From Actinotignum schaalii (lineage in GTDB: Bacteria; Actinomycetota; Actinomycetes; Actinomycetales; Actinomycetaceae), in the NCBI GenBank assembly GCA_946222725.1, contig CAMIHT010000054.1, positions 1 through 9,626 of the forward strand: a stretch of 9,626 nt of DNA, read 5' to 3'. Both the position numbers and the translations under genes were made by a program. This document shows, in pieces, positions 1 through 6,566 of the stretch (positions within the stretch are counted from its first letter, which is position 1; the number at the start of each line of letters is the position of its first letter). The notes under the pieces were generated by a model. The model did no database searches and had not been told where the DNA came from. It worked only from the letters and a program-made list of their open reading frames with translations.

Positions 1-276
1 GTTCCCTCGCCGCGCGACTTCCCGAAGGGCGATCGTTTCGCCCCGCGGTCCTCGCATCCGACGGTGGGCTTGGACACCCGCCCGATTATGAAACGTGTGG
101 GCGAGACGTGGCACTTCTACGCCGCCCAGCCCGACGCTCCGGACCCGGCTACCACTAACCTGGTGCCCAAGGAATCGCTGCGCGCGTCCAGCGCTGCCGA
201 AACCGCCGCCGGCGCCGCAGTTCACACTGCTGGCGAAGCTGCCGATGGCGCAGACGGCCCGGATGCCCAGAAGTGA
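1..276 (+). CDS. Oligopeptide/dipeptide-type ABC transporter ATPase, C-terminal end only (partial)
   Basis: The reading frame is open from the first base to a TGA at 274-276, so only the last 91 residues are visible. The visible part starts with PSPRDFPKGDRFAPR and runs through TRPIMKRVGETWHFYAA. This resembles the C-terminal extension that follows the nucleotide-binding domain in Opp/Dpp-family ATPases (oligo_HPY region). The last 45 or so residues are an Ala-rich, low-complexity tail. The Walker and signature motifs must lie upstream, outside the window. The next gene is a second ATPase of the same family 16 nt downstream, so the two would form the usual heterodimeric ATPase pair of an Opp/Dpp/Sat-type importer. 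Given the catabolic genes that follow, the inferred cargo is sialic acid. The family call is fairly safe; the substrate is inferred from context only. Confidence 0.75.
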   Translation, partial: VPSPRDFPKGDRFAPRSSHPTVGLDTRPIMKRVGETWHFYAAQPDAPDPATTNLVPKESLRASSAAETAAGAAVHTAGEAADGADGPDAQK

Positions 277-278
277 CG

Positions 279-285
279 AAGGAGG
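279..285 (+). promoter_or_regulatory. Ribosome binding site that fixes the start of the second ABC ATPase
   Basis: A full AAGGAGG lies 7 nt before the ATG at 293. The frame stays open far upstream of this ATG (to an ATG near 95), but that stretch overlaps the preceding ATPase gene in another frame. The Shine-Dalgarno match therefore decides for 293. Confidence 0.85.
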
Positions 286-292
286 AAAGATC

Positions 293-1165
293 ATGACAAC
301 TCTGGATACCGAAGCTCGTCACGCTGCCGGTGCGTCCGTAGCGGACCGGCCTACCCTTTCCGATGTACCGATTATCGAGTTGCGCGACGTTGATGTCACC
401 TTCCGCACCCGTACCGGTTCCATCTTCAATCCAAATAAGGTGCGCGCCGTACGCGGCGTAAACCTTTCCCTGATGCCCGGCCAGACGATCGGTCTCGTTG
501 GCGAATCCGGTTCCGGTAAGTCGACAACGGCGAACGTGATGTGCGGACTCCAGTCCCCCACCGGCGGCCAGGTATTTTTCAAGGGTGAAGAAGTCACGAA
601 ACGTACCGCTGCCCAGCGCCGCCATATCGGCCGCGTGGTCTCGGTGGTGTTCCAGGATCCGGCCACGGCGCTTAACTCGCGTATGACCGTACGTGACCAG
701 CTCCTCGACCCGATGACGGTCCACAAGATCGGCACTCGCGAGGAACGCTACGGCCGCGTGGAAGACCTTATCGGCATGGTGGGCTTGCCCCAATCGGCGC
801 TTGACGCGCTGCCCGGGCAGCTCTCCGGTGGACAGCGTCAGCGCGTGGCTATTGCCCGTGCGCTGGCTGTGGGCCCGGACGCGATCATCGCGGACGAACC
901 CACCTCAGCCTTGGACGTGTCCGTGCGCGCCCAGATCCTCAACCTGCTCACCGATCTCAAGCGGGATCTGGGGCTGGCGATGGTTTTCATCACCCACGAT
1001 ATTCAGACGGTGCGTTACGTATCGGACAAGATCGCGGTGATGAATCACGGAGAGATCGTGGAATGGGGAGACGCCAAGGACGTGCTCCACAATCCGCAAA
1101 ATGACTACACGAGAACCCTATTGGCAGCGGCGCCCTCGCTGCTTCACCCGAAATTGGAGGCATAG
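293..1165 (+). CDS. ABC transporter ATP-binding protein (Opp/Dpp/Sat type), putative sialic acid importer subunit
   Basis: This 290-residue cytoplasmic ATPase would power a binding-protein-dependent importer. Motifs seen in order: Walker A GESGSGKST (70-78), Q-loop Gln121 in VFQDP, ABC signature LSGGQ (177-181), Walker B IIADEP (198-203, Asp201/Glu202), D-loop SALD (205-208) and switch His235 in FITHD. All catalytic residues are intact. The N-terminal lead of about 27 residues is low complexity. The short C-terminal end lacks the long tail of the upstream partner, as is common in OppF/DppF-type subunits. The gene follows another ATPase by 16 nt, and the aldolase gene starts 4 nt after its stop, so it is part of the same transcript. 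By analogy with Sat-type sialic acid ABC transporters of Gram-positive bacteria and Haemophilus ducreyi, sialic acid is the likely cargo. An oligopeptide importer cannot be excluded from this subunit alone. Confidence 0.9.
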   Translation: MTTLDTEARHAAGASVADRPTLSDVPIIELRDVDVTFRTRTGSIFNPNKVRAVRGVNLSLMPGQTIGLVGESGSGKSTTANVMCGLQSPTGGQVFFKGEEVTKRTAAQRRHIGRVVSVVFQDPATALNSRMTVRDQLLDPMTVHKIGTREERYGRVEDLIGMVGLPQSALDALPGQLSGGQRQRVAIARALAVGPDAIIADEPTSALDVSVRAQILNLLTDLKRDLGLAMVFITHDIQTVRYVSDKIAVMNHGEIVEWGDAKDVLHNPQNDYTRTLLAAAPSLLHPKLEA

Positions 1166-1169
1166 TCCC

Positions 1170-2090
1170 ATGTCAGATCCTCGTTTCCGCGGCGTTATCC
1201 CCCCGACAGTTACGCCGCTGACCGAAGAACGCGAACTCGATAAGGAGTCTTTCGCGCGCTCGCTCAACCGGATGCTCGACGCCGGAGTGCACGGCCTGTT
1301 CGTGCTCGGCTCAACCTCCGAAGTGGTGTTCAGCACCGATGCGCGGCGTCGTGAAATCCTCGAAACCGCGGTGGAAGTTGCTAACGGGCGTGTTCCGGTG
1401 CTCGCCGGCATTATCGATATGCAAACCGAGCGCATGATTGAGCACGCGCGCGATGCCCAGGCCATCGGGGTGGACGGCATCGTCGCAACGGCGCCCTTCT
1501 ACGCGCTGGGTGGGGAAGCGGAAATCGAAGCGAACTTCCGCTACATCCGCGATGCCGTGGACCTGCCGCTTTTCGCCTACGACATCCCGGTGTGCGTGCA
1601 CAAGAAGCTCTCCATTGACCTGCTGATGCGGTTGGGGCGCGAAGGCGTGCTGACCGGTGTCAAGGATTCTTCTGGCGACGACGTTAACTTCCGCTTCCTG
1701 CTGGAGGAGAATAAGGCCGCCGGTAACCCTCTCAACATCCTCACGGGCCACGAAGTGGTTGTGGATGGCGCCTACATGGGCGGCGCGGACGGATCCGTTC
1801 CGGGCCTGGCCAATGTGGCACCGCGCCCCTACGTGGAGCAGTGGGATGCCGCGCAGGCCGGGGACTGGAAGCGCGTTGCTGAATTGCAGGACGAGCTTGC
1901 CCATCTCATGCGCATCGTCATGGTGCCCAAGGGCGTGCAGGGCTTCGCGGCCGGCGTGGGCGCCTTCAAGGCGGCAATGAAGGAACTGGGGGTTATCGCC
2001 TCTAACCAGATGCCGCGGCCCGTCAAGGCCCTCGAAGGTGAGAACGTCGAAGCTATTCGCGGCGTGCTCGCCAGCTGCGGGCTGCTCTAA
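1170..2090 (+). CDS. nanA: DHDPS/N-acetylneuraminate lyase superfamily aldolase (NanA role)
   Basis: This 306-residue TIM-barrel class I aldolase would split N-acetylneuraminate into ManNAc and pyruvate in the cytoplasm. Visible family residues are the Schiff-base Lys165 in GVKDSSGD, catalytic Tyr137 in FAYDIP, and a pyruvate-carboxylate loop GSTSE (47-51; Ser48/Thr49). Dihydrodipicolinate synthases carry an Arg two residues after the YNVP motif that grips the aldehyde carboxylate; here that position is Cys142, which argues against DapA. However, residues known to hold the sugar in E. coli NanA (Asp191, Glu192, Ser208) align, by my manual alignment, with Glu195, Val196 and Gly212. The pocket is therefore not canonical. 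The start ATG has GGAGG at 1156-1160, inside the end of the upstream gene, at 9-nt spacing. Position between a transporter and nanK/nanE supports the NanA role; the exact substrate is inferred. Confidence 0.8.
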   Translation: MSDPRFRGVIPPTVTPLTEERELDKESFARSLNRMLDAGVHGLFVLGSTSEVVFSTDARRREILETAVEVANGRVPVLAGIIDMQTERMIEHARDAQAIGVDGIVATAPFYALGGEAEIEANFRYIRDAVDLPLFAYDIPVCVHKKLSIDLLMRLGREGVLTGVKDSSGDDVNFRFLLEENKAAGNPLNILTGHEVVVDGAYMGGADGSVPGLANVAPRPYVEQWDAAQAGDWKRVAELQDELAHLMRIVMVPKGVQGFAAGVGAFKAAMKELGVIASNQMPRPVKALEGENVEAIRGVLASCGLL

Positions 2091-2099
2091 GGAGCACTC

Positions 2100-3188
2100 A
2101 TGAAGGTAGCACCGTTCCAGCCCGGCTCCGAGTTTTCGCTGCTCGGGCTGGATATCGGGGGAACCAAAATCGCGGGGGCGGTGGTGACCTTTGCGGCCAC
2201 CGCCCCGGGCGGTGATGCCCCGCGCATCTCCCTCGAGGCCAGTATTCCAACCGAGGCGCGGCGTGGTGGAGCCCGGGTGCTGGCGGATATCGCAGATTTC
2301 GCGGAACGCCAGATCGCGGCAGCCAGTGCCGCCGGAACGCCGGTGAGTGGAATTGCTATCGCCAGCGCCGGAGTGGTGGACGTGGAGACCGGGTGCATTA
2401 CCTCCGCCACGGACACCATGCCCGGCTGGGGCGGTCAGCCCCTCGGCCCGCATCTTGCCGAACGCTGCGGCCTGCCGGTGCGGGTCCTCAATGACGTGCA
2501 CGGGCACGCCCTCGGGGAAGCAACGTACGGGGCGGGCGCCGGTGCGCGTACCGCCCTTGTTATCGCTGTGGGAACCGGGCTGGGCGGCGCGGCCGTTATT
2601 GACGGCCGGATCCTTTTCGGTTCGCACGGGGTGGCCGGCCACTTCGGTCATATTCACCATCCTTATGCCGCCGGATTGGTGTGCTCCTGCGGGCGCGATG
2701 GCCACGTGGAATCAGTGGCCTCGGGTAGCGGGGCGGCCCGCCTCTACGCCAAGCGCCAAGCCGAAGCGCACGTGGAGGGCGCGAGTTACGCTGCCGCGGC
2801 AGCGGCTTCCCTCACCGGGATCGCCGATGTTCCCGAAAGTGCCTACCGGAAGGCCCCGGGCGCGCAGCGCCCCGTCGTCGTCCGGGGAGGTCGAGAACTG
2901 AAAGCCCTCGTGGACGCGGGCGATATGTTCGCGCGCGAGGTGTTCACCGACGGCGCTTTCGCGCTCGGGCAGACCCTGGGCGGGCTGGCTAATTCCTTTG
3001 ACCCGGACGTTATTATCCTATCTGGCTCGCTTATTCGCGTGGGTGAGTTTTGGATGGAGGCGCTGCGTGAGGGCTACCGGCGCGATGCCATGGTGGGCAC
3101 CGCCGCCACCCCGATTGTGGAGGGTAGCCTGGGATCGCAGGCCCCACTTATCGGCGCGGCCGTCCATTTCTTGCACACCGCCGGTTAG
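2100..3188 (+). CDS. nanK: ROK-family sugar kinase, putative N-acetylmannosamine kinase
   Basis: This 362-residue ROK kinase would phosphorylate ManNAc to ManNAc-6-P using ATP. Seen: phosphate-binding LDIGGTK (17-23), catalytic-base pair Asn131-Asp132 in VLNDVHG, second glycine-rich loop AVGTGLGG (156-163), and the ROK signature AGHFGHI (179-185) followed by CSCGRDGHVES (195-205). There is no N-terminal helix-turn-helix, so it is an enzyme rather than a ROK repressor. Most ROK glucokinases have Glu where His181 stands (AGExGH); from memory, bacterial NanK proteins also carry His there, which supports the assignment. The usual third Cys of the zinc site (CxCGxxGC) is His202. An insert around 217-262 makes it longer than the roughly 290-310 residues usual for NanK. 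AAGGAG at 2089-2094 overlaps the nanA stop and lies 5 nt before the ATG. Another ROK hexosamine kinase activity is possible. Confidence 0.82.
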   Translation: MKVAPFQPGSEFSLLGLDIGGTKIAGAVVTFAATAPGGDAPRISLEASIPTEARRGGARVLADIADFAERQIAAASAAGTPVSGIAIASAGVVDVETGCITSATDTMPGWGGQPLGPHLAERCGLPVRVLNDVHGHALGEATYGAGAGARTALVIAVGTGLGGAAVIDGRILFGSHGVAGHFGHIHHPYAAGLVCSCGRDGHVESVASGSGAARLYAKRQAEAHVEGASYAAAAAASLTGIADVPESAYRKAPGAQRPVVVRGGRELKALVDAGDMFAREVFTDGAFALGQTLGGLANSFDPDVIILSGSLIRVGEFWMEALREGYRRDAMVGTAATPIVEGSLGSQAPLIGAAVHFLHTAG

Positions 3189-3305
3189 CGTGGCGTGCGG
3201 GTGGCGCGCTAGGAACGCCGAACCGTCTCGCCGCGGGCTGCGCGGGCCGCGCTGGGAGCGCCGGCCGCACGAAGCGCGCCGCATAACTACAACTCTGCAT
3301 ATCTC

Positions 3306-3324
3306 GTTATAACTTAGGAGTTAT
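3306..3324 (+). promoter_or_regulatory. AT-rich inverted repeat over the nanE ribosome binding site (candidate operator or RNA switch)
   Basis: An 8-bp palindrome GTTATAAC (3306-3313) overlaps a 6-bp inverted repeat ATAACT (3309-3314) / AGTTAT (3319-3324) with a 4-nt TAGG spacer. The nanE Shine-Dalgarno AGGAG (3316-3320) sits in the spacer and right arm, so a hairpin here could cover it. The tract is clearly AT-rich against its surroundings. It lies in the 137-nt nanK-nanE gap, one of only two long gaps in the operon. It may be an operator, an internal promoter element or chance; function is inferred. Confidence 0.35.
3316..3320 (+). promoter_or_regulatory. Ribosome binding site selecting the GTG start of nanE
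   Basis: AGGAG ends 5 nt before GTG at 3326. The next in-frame ATG (3335) would have a 14-nt spacing, so GTG is the better start. Confidence 0.7.
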
Positions 3325-3325
3325 C

Positions 3326-4000
3326 GTGCATCCGATGATCGAATCTCTCCGCGGGCACCTCGTTGTGTCCTGCCAGGCGTACGTGGGCGAACCGCTGCGC
3401 CACCCCGAAACGATGGCGCAGATGGCCCTCGCCGCCGAGCGCGGGGGAGCGGCGGCGATTCGCTGCCAGGGCCTGGCGGATATTTCCGCGATTAAAGGCC
3501 AGGTGGAAGTGCCTGTCATCGGCCTGTGGAAAGAGGGCCACGAAGGCGTTTTCATCACTCCGACCCTGCGCCATGCCCGCGCCTGCATCAGCGCCGGCGC
3601 CGATATCGTGGCGCTCGATGCCACGTCCCGTCCGCGTCCGGATGGCTTGAGCTTCGCGGAAACCGTGGCTGCTCTTCTCGACGACGGCGCCCTCGTTATG
3701 GCGGACTGCGGTTCGATTGATGATGCCCGCGCCGCGGCTCAGGCTGGATGCCATATCCTCGGAACCACCCTGGCGGGCTACTCCGGGGACCGCCCGAAGA
3801 CCGACGGCCCCGATATTGAGCTGCTGGCCCAGATGGTCGCAGAATTCCCGGAGATCCCGGTGGTCTGCGAAGGGCGTATCCACACTCCGGAGCAGGCGCG
3901 CGCTGTTATGGAAGCCGGTGCCTGGGCAGCCGTCGTCGGAACTGCTATTACGCACCCGACCACGATCACCACGTGGTTCCGCGAAGCCGTCGAAAACTAA
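3326..4000 (+). CDS. nanE: N-acylglucosamine/N-acetylmannosamine-6-phosphate 2-epimerase
   Basis: This 224-residue cytoplasmic TIM-barrel enzyme would convert ManNAc-6-P to GlcNAc-6-P. The length is typical for NanE. Matching motifs run in order through the protein: AIRCQGLADI (44-53), IGLWKEG with Lys69 at the catalytic lysine position, VFITPT (75-80), ALDATSRPRPDG (96-107), MADCGS (125-130), GTTLAGYSG (146-154) and CEGRIHTPEQ (181-190), where Glu182 matches the second catalytic residue. VVGTAITHP (203-211) forms the C-terminal phosphate site. The stretch after Lys69 (EGHEG) differs from the more common KRDY form, but the frame of the motif is kept. The GTG start is preceded by AGGAG. It sits between the kinase that makes its substrate and the nag genes that use its product. 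Confidence 0.93.
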   Translation: MHPMIESLRGHLVVSCQAYVGEPLRHPETMAQMALAAERGGAAAIRCQGLADISAIKGQVEVPVIGLWKEGHEGVFITPTLRHARACISAGADIVALDATSRPRPDGLSFAETVAALLDDGALVMADCGSIDDARAAAQAGCHILGTTLAGYSGDRPKTDGPDIELLAQMVAEFPEIPVVCEGRIHTPEQARAVMEAGAWAAVVGTAITHPTTITTWFREAVEN

Positions 4001-4015
4001 AACTTCACTTGGGTT

Positions 4016-4045
4016 CCCGCGCGTAACTGAAACGCGGGGCCCGCG
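4016..4045 (+). other. Overlapping GC-rich hairpins in the nanE-nagB gap
   Basis: CCCGCG (4016-4021) can pair with CGCGGG (4033-4038) across an 11-nt loop. The same CGCGGG can instead be read with CCCGCG (4040-4045) as an odd palindrome around one G. No T-run follows, so this does not look like an intrinsic terminator. It could modulate transcription into nagB or protect the upstream message, or mean nothing. Confidence 0.3.
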
Positions 4046-4060
4046 AGCACTGACCACTGC

Positions 4061-4080
4061 CGCGTTTCACGTGAAACGCG
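4061..4080. other. parS: parS-like ParB binding site (perfect 20-bp palindrome)
   Basis: Positions 4061-4080 are a perfect palindrome with no spacer. The central 14 bp (4064-4077), GTTTCACGTGAAAC, are identical to the parS core bound by chromosomal ParB, including the form described for Streptomyces. The wider 16-bp consensus often has T and A at the outer positions; here they are C and G. It lies in the intergenic gap 20 nt before nagB and no other full copy occurs in the window. parS sites cluster around oriC in most bacteria, so the operon is probably origin-proximal. The alternative is an operator for a catabolic regulator that happens to share the core. Confidence 0.75.
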
Positions 4081-4100
4081 CCCGGGAAAGGACGAATCTC

Positions 4101-4871
4101 ATGCATATCGGAATTTTCGCCACCGCGGACGAAGCCTCCCGCGAGGGCGCACGTATTATCCAAGATCTTTTCGCGCGGAACGCGAAGGCGACACTCGGGG
4201 TGGCCACCGGTTCCACGCCGGATCTCCTCTACGCGGCGCTGCGCGAAGCCCACGCGGCCGGCGAATTTGATCTTTCCGGCGCCAAAGCTTTTGCCCTGGA
4301 TGAGTACGTGGGGCTGGATCCGGAGCATCCGGAATCTTACCGCAATGTGCTGCGCCGCAACCTGGTGGGGGATGACAAGACCGGTCTGACCGAGGAAGGG
4401 CTCAATACTCCCGATGCGCAGAACCCGGATCCGCAGGTAGCAGCCGCAGAATATGATGCCAAGATCGGCGCGGCCGGCGTGGACTTGCAGATCCTTGGCA
4501 TCGGCGCGGACGGGCATATCGGCTTCAACGAGCCGGGTGGTTCGCTGGTGTCGCGCACTCACGTGGAGGCGCTGGCCCCGCAGACCATCAAGGACAATGC
4601 GCGGTTCTTCGACGGTGATGAAGCAGCCGTCCCCACCCGCTGCATCACCCAGGGCCTGGGCACCATTATGGAAGCGAAGAAGCTGGTGCTCTTCGCCTTC
4701 GGCGCCAATAAGGCCGATGCGGTGTGCGAGCTGTGCGAAGGCCCCATCAGCGCCTTCTGGCCCGCCACGATTATTCAGATGCACCCGGATGTCACCGTGC
4801 TCCTGGACGAAGAGGCCGCCGCGCAGCTCAAGCTGACGGACCTGTACCGTGCGCGTTGGGAGATGATCTAA
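4101..4871 (+). CDS. nagB: Glucosamine-6-phosphate deaminase
   Basis: This 256-residue enzyme would convert GlcN-6-P to fructose-6-P and ammonia, feeding glycolysis. The length lies between the short Bacillus and the 266-residue E. coli forms. Motifs seen: phosphate-binding GVATGSTP (33-40), FALDEYVGL with catalytic Asp67 and Glu68 (64-72), and GIGADGHIGFNEPGG (133-147), in which Asp137, His139 and Glu144 match the E. coli active-site Asp141, His143 and Glu148. TQGLGTIM (183-190) is also typical. The longer C-terminal tail that carries part of the allosteric site in the E. coli enzyme is largely absent, so allosteric control by GlcNAc-6-P may be lacking (inference). The start ATG has AAAGGA at 4087-4092, 8 nt upstream. 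The open frame continues upstream into nanE but that part is only a shadow. nagA follows with no gap. Confidence 0.95.
   Translation: MHIGIFATADEASREGARIIQDLFARNAKATLGVATGSTPDLLYAALREAHAAGEFDLSGAKAFALDEYVGLDPEHPESYRNVLRRNLVGDDKTGLTEEGLNTPDAQNPDPQVAAAEYDAKIGAAGVDLQILGIGADGHIGFNEPGGSLVSRTHVEALAPQTIKDNARFFDGDEAAVPTRCITQGLGTIMEAKKLVLFAFGANKADAVCELCEGPISAFWPATIIQMHPDVTVLLDEEAAAQLKLTDLYRARWEMI
4858..4862 (+). promoter_or_regulatory. Ribosome binding site for the GTG start of nagA, inside nagB
   Basis: GGGAG lies 9 nt before the GTG at 4872, within the last codons of nagB. The GTG directly follows the nagB TAA (4869-4871), so the two genes are probably translationally coupled. Confidence 0.65.
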
Positions 4872-6242
4872 GTGTTTTATCTGGGGCGCGTTCTCAACGG
4901 GTACGGCCGCGAGGTTGGGTACGGCATTGAGACCGACGACGCCGGTACGCTGGCCCGGGTTCTCACCGCTGAGGAGGCCGCCGCGGTAACCGCGGGGCTG
5001 GCTGCGGAGCGGGAATCACGCGGAATCGAAGCTCGGGCCGCGGAGGCTTTCGGGCTGGGCGCTGATAACCCGCAAGTACGCCGGGCACATGTTATTACCC
5101 CCGGCCTCGTGGATATTCACTGCCACGGCGGCGGCGGTTTCGCGTTCCCGGATAACTATGCGGAAGAGGAGATCGCTACCGCGATCCGTACCCACCAGCG
5201 CGGGGGAACCACGGCGATGTTCGCTTCCTTGGTTTCGCTAGCGGATCCGCTGCCGCAGATTGAGGCGCTTGTGCCGTTCTGCGAACGCGGGGAGCTAGCC
5301 GGTATTCACCTGGAAGGCCCGTACATTTCGCGGGAAAAGTGCGGGGCGCAAAATCCCGAGGTGATCCGCCCGGTGGATGAGGCCGAGCTGCGTTCCTGGC
5401 TGGAAGCCGGGCGTGGCTGGATTAAGACGATGACCGTTGCCCCGGAAGCGGAAGGTGCCCAGCGGGCCGCCGAGCTGCTGCTTGAGTACGGCGGTAAGCC
5501 GTCCTGGGGGCATTCCCACGGGGACGGTGCGGTTACCCGGGCCGAAATTGCGCGCACCTTGGAGGTGGCGCGGCGGCACGGGTACACGCCGTTGGCGGCG
5601 CTGGGCGATGGCAGCGGTAGCGCCGTCGGGCAGGAAGCCGCGCAAACGGTAACGCACCTCTTCAACGCGATGACGGCTTTCACGCACCGGGCACCCGGGC
5701 CGATCCGTGAGTACATTCAGGCGGCGCGGCGCGGTTTCATCAGCGCTGAAGTGATTGCCGATGGCTACCACGTGCATCCGGATCTTGTTGAGGATGTGGT
5801 GGCCTACCTTGATGAGCCGGATCTCGGAGGCGGGGAAGCCGGCGCCGCGGGTGCCGGCGCGGGCCGGCTGGGTATTCCCGGGGCTTTCTTCGTTACGGAT
5901 TCTTTGGCCGCGGCCGGTATGCCTCCCGGGAAGTACACCCTGGGCGGACTCGCGGTGGAAGTGCGCGACGGCGCCTGCTACTTGGAAGGTACCGATACTC
6001 TGGCCGGCGGTGCTTCGGTGCTGGCTGATCAGGTGGCCCTCTTTGCCGGGCGCGGGAAGCTGACGCTCCCGCAGCTGGTGCGGGCCACGGTGGCCGGGCC
6101 GGTCTACGCCGGTGGCGCCTGGGATGCTCCCGGAGTCACGGTGGACTTCACCCCGGGCAAGCCGGTCAATCTTGTCGCCTGGAATGAGGCGATGACCCCG
6201 CTGGCGGTTGTCCGCGAGGGAGTGGAAATTTCCCATTCCTAA
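4872..6242 (+). CDS. nagA: N-acetylglucosamine-6-phosphate deacetylase
   Basis: This 456-residue amidohydrolase would remove the acetyl group from GlcNAc-6-P, giving GlcN-6-P for NagB. Metal and catalytic residues are visible: His83 and His85 in PGLVDIHCHGGGG, metal-binding Glu148 in HLEGPY, His214 in GHSHGDG, His262 in THLFNAM, substrate-loop ADGYHVHPD (296-304) and the catalytic Asp343 in VTDSLAAAGM. The HxH pair makes it like the two-metal Bacillus type rather than the E. coli type, which has other residues there. It is longer than the usual 380-400 residues: extra Ala-rich sequence at about 30-70, an insert at about 236-258 ahead of the THLFNAM histidine, and a Gly/Ala linker at about 317-333. 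The start is GTG with no gap after nagB. A strong terminator follows the gene, so it is the last gene of the operon. Confidence 0.93.
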   Translation: MFYLGRVLNGYGREVGYGIETDDAGTLARVLTAEEAAAVTAGLAAERESRGIEARAAEAFGLGADNPQVRRAHVITPGLVDIHCHGGGGFAFPDNYAEEEIATAIRTHQRGGTTAMFASLVSLADPLPQIEALVPFCERGELAGIHLEGPYISREKCGAQNPEVIRPVDEAELRSWLEAGRGWIKTMTVAPEAEGAQRAAELLLEYGGKPSWGHSHGDGAVTRAEIARTLEVARRHGYTPLAALGDGSGSAVGQEAAQTVTHLFNAMTAFTHRAPGPIREYIQAARRGFISAEVIADGYHVHPDLVEDVVAYLDEPDLGGGEAGAAGAGAGRLGIPGAFFVTDSLAAAGMPPGKYTLGGLAVEVRDGACYLEGTDTLAGGASVLADQVALFAGRGKLTLPQLVRATVAGPVYAGGAWDAPGVTVDFTPGKPVNLVAWNEAMTPLAVVREGVEISHS

Positions 6243-6360
6243 GCATCGGGTTCCATGCCGGGCCCGGGAGTTCCCACGCCGGAACGTGCCGATGGCCCAC
6301 GTTGGAAATATGTGCGGGCACGGCAGCACCACAAGCCGGGAAGCGTTCACTGCCTCCCTC

Positions 6361-6389
6361 GGGCAGGATCGGGCGTGTCGATCCTGCCC
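6361..6389 (+). terminator. 10-bp hairpin downstream of nagA, first of a tandem pair
   Basis: GGGCAGGATC (6361-6370) pairs perfectly with GATCCTGCCC (6380-6389) across a 9-nt loop. It is not followed by a T-run, so alone it is a weak terminator. It lies 7 nt before the next, stronger hairpin and may stabilise the 3' end of the message. Confidence 0.55.
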
Positions 6390-6396
6390 CTCTCCA

Positions 6397-6435
6397 CGGG
6401 GCGCGGGCTCAGGCCCGCGCCCCGCTTTCTTTGCT
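6397..6435 (+). terminator. Intrinsic terminator of the nan-nag operon
   Basis: A perfect 12-bp GC stem pairs 6397-6408 (begins CGGGGCGCGG) with 6413-6424 across the 4-nt loop TCAG. The T-rich tract CTTTCTTTGCTT follows. This is a textbook factor-independent terminator on the + strand, about 155 nt after the nagA stop. Confidence 0.85.
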
Positions 6436-6566
6436 TCGTCAAGCCCCAAAAACAGAGTGGGCGTGAGAGTACCGTTTCTGGGCGATTTCGTGTTCTTTAC
6501 GCGAACTTGACAGGAGTCAATGTCCAGGACGCGCACTTTTAGGAGGAGAGAGACCCGGTCGGCTAA

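Noticed and set aside
1311..2705. Long open frame on the minus strand (464 codons) opposite the aldolase and kinase genes
   Set aside because: It spans two well-supported plus-strand genes, has no recognisable motif, and long antisense frames are expected in GC-rich coding DNA.
2100..3188. ROK protein as a transcriptional repressor
   Set aside because: It starts directly with the ATP-binding motif region and lacks an N-terminal helix-turn-helix domain.
3240..3252. GC palindrome in the nanK-nanE gap, considered as a terminator
   Set aside because: The arms leave almost no loop and no T-run follows, so it would not work as an intrinsic terminator.
3285..3313. Possible promoter with TATAAC as the -10 box before nanE
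   Set aside because: No acceptable -35 box lies 16-18 bp upstream, and the start of transcription would fall inside the Shine-Dalgarno sequence.
6507..6535. TTGACA read as a -35 promoter box in the spacer
   Set aside because: The region 16-18 bp downstream (GCGCAC) has no resemblance to a -10 box; the word is part of a small TTGAC/GTCAA inverted repeat.
6255..6542. Plus-strand open frame after nagA
   Set aside because: It crosses both terminator hairpins, has no good ribosome binding site and its translation is low-complexity Pro/Arg-rich sequence.
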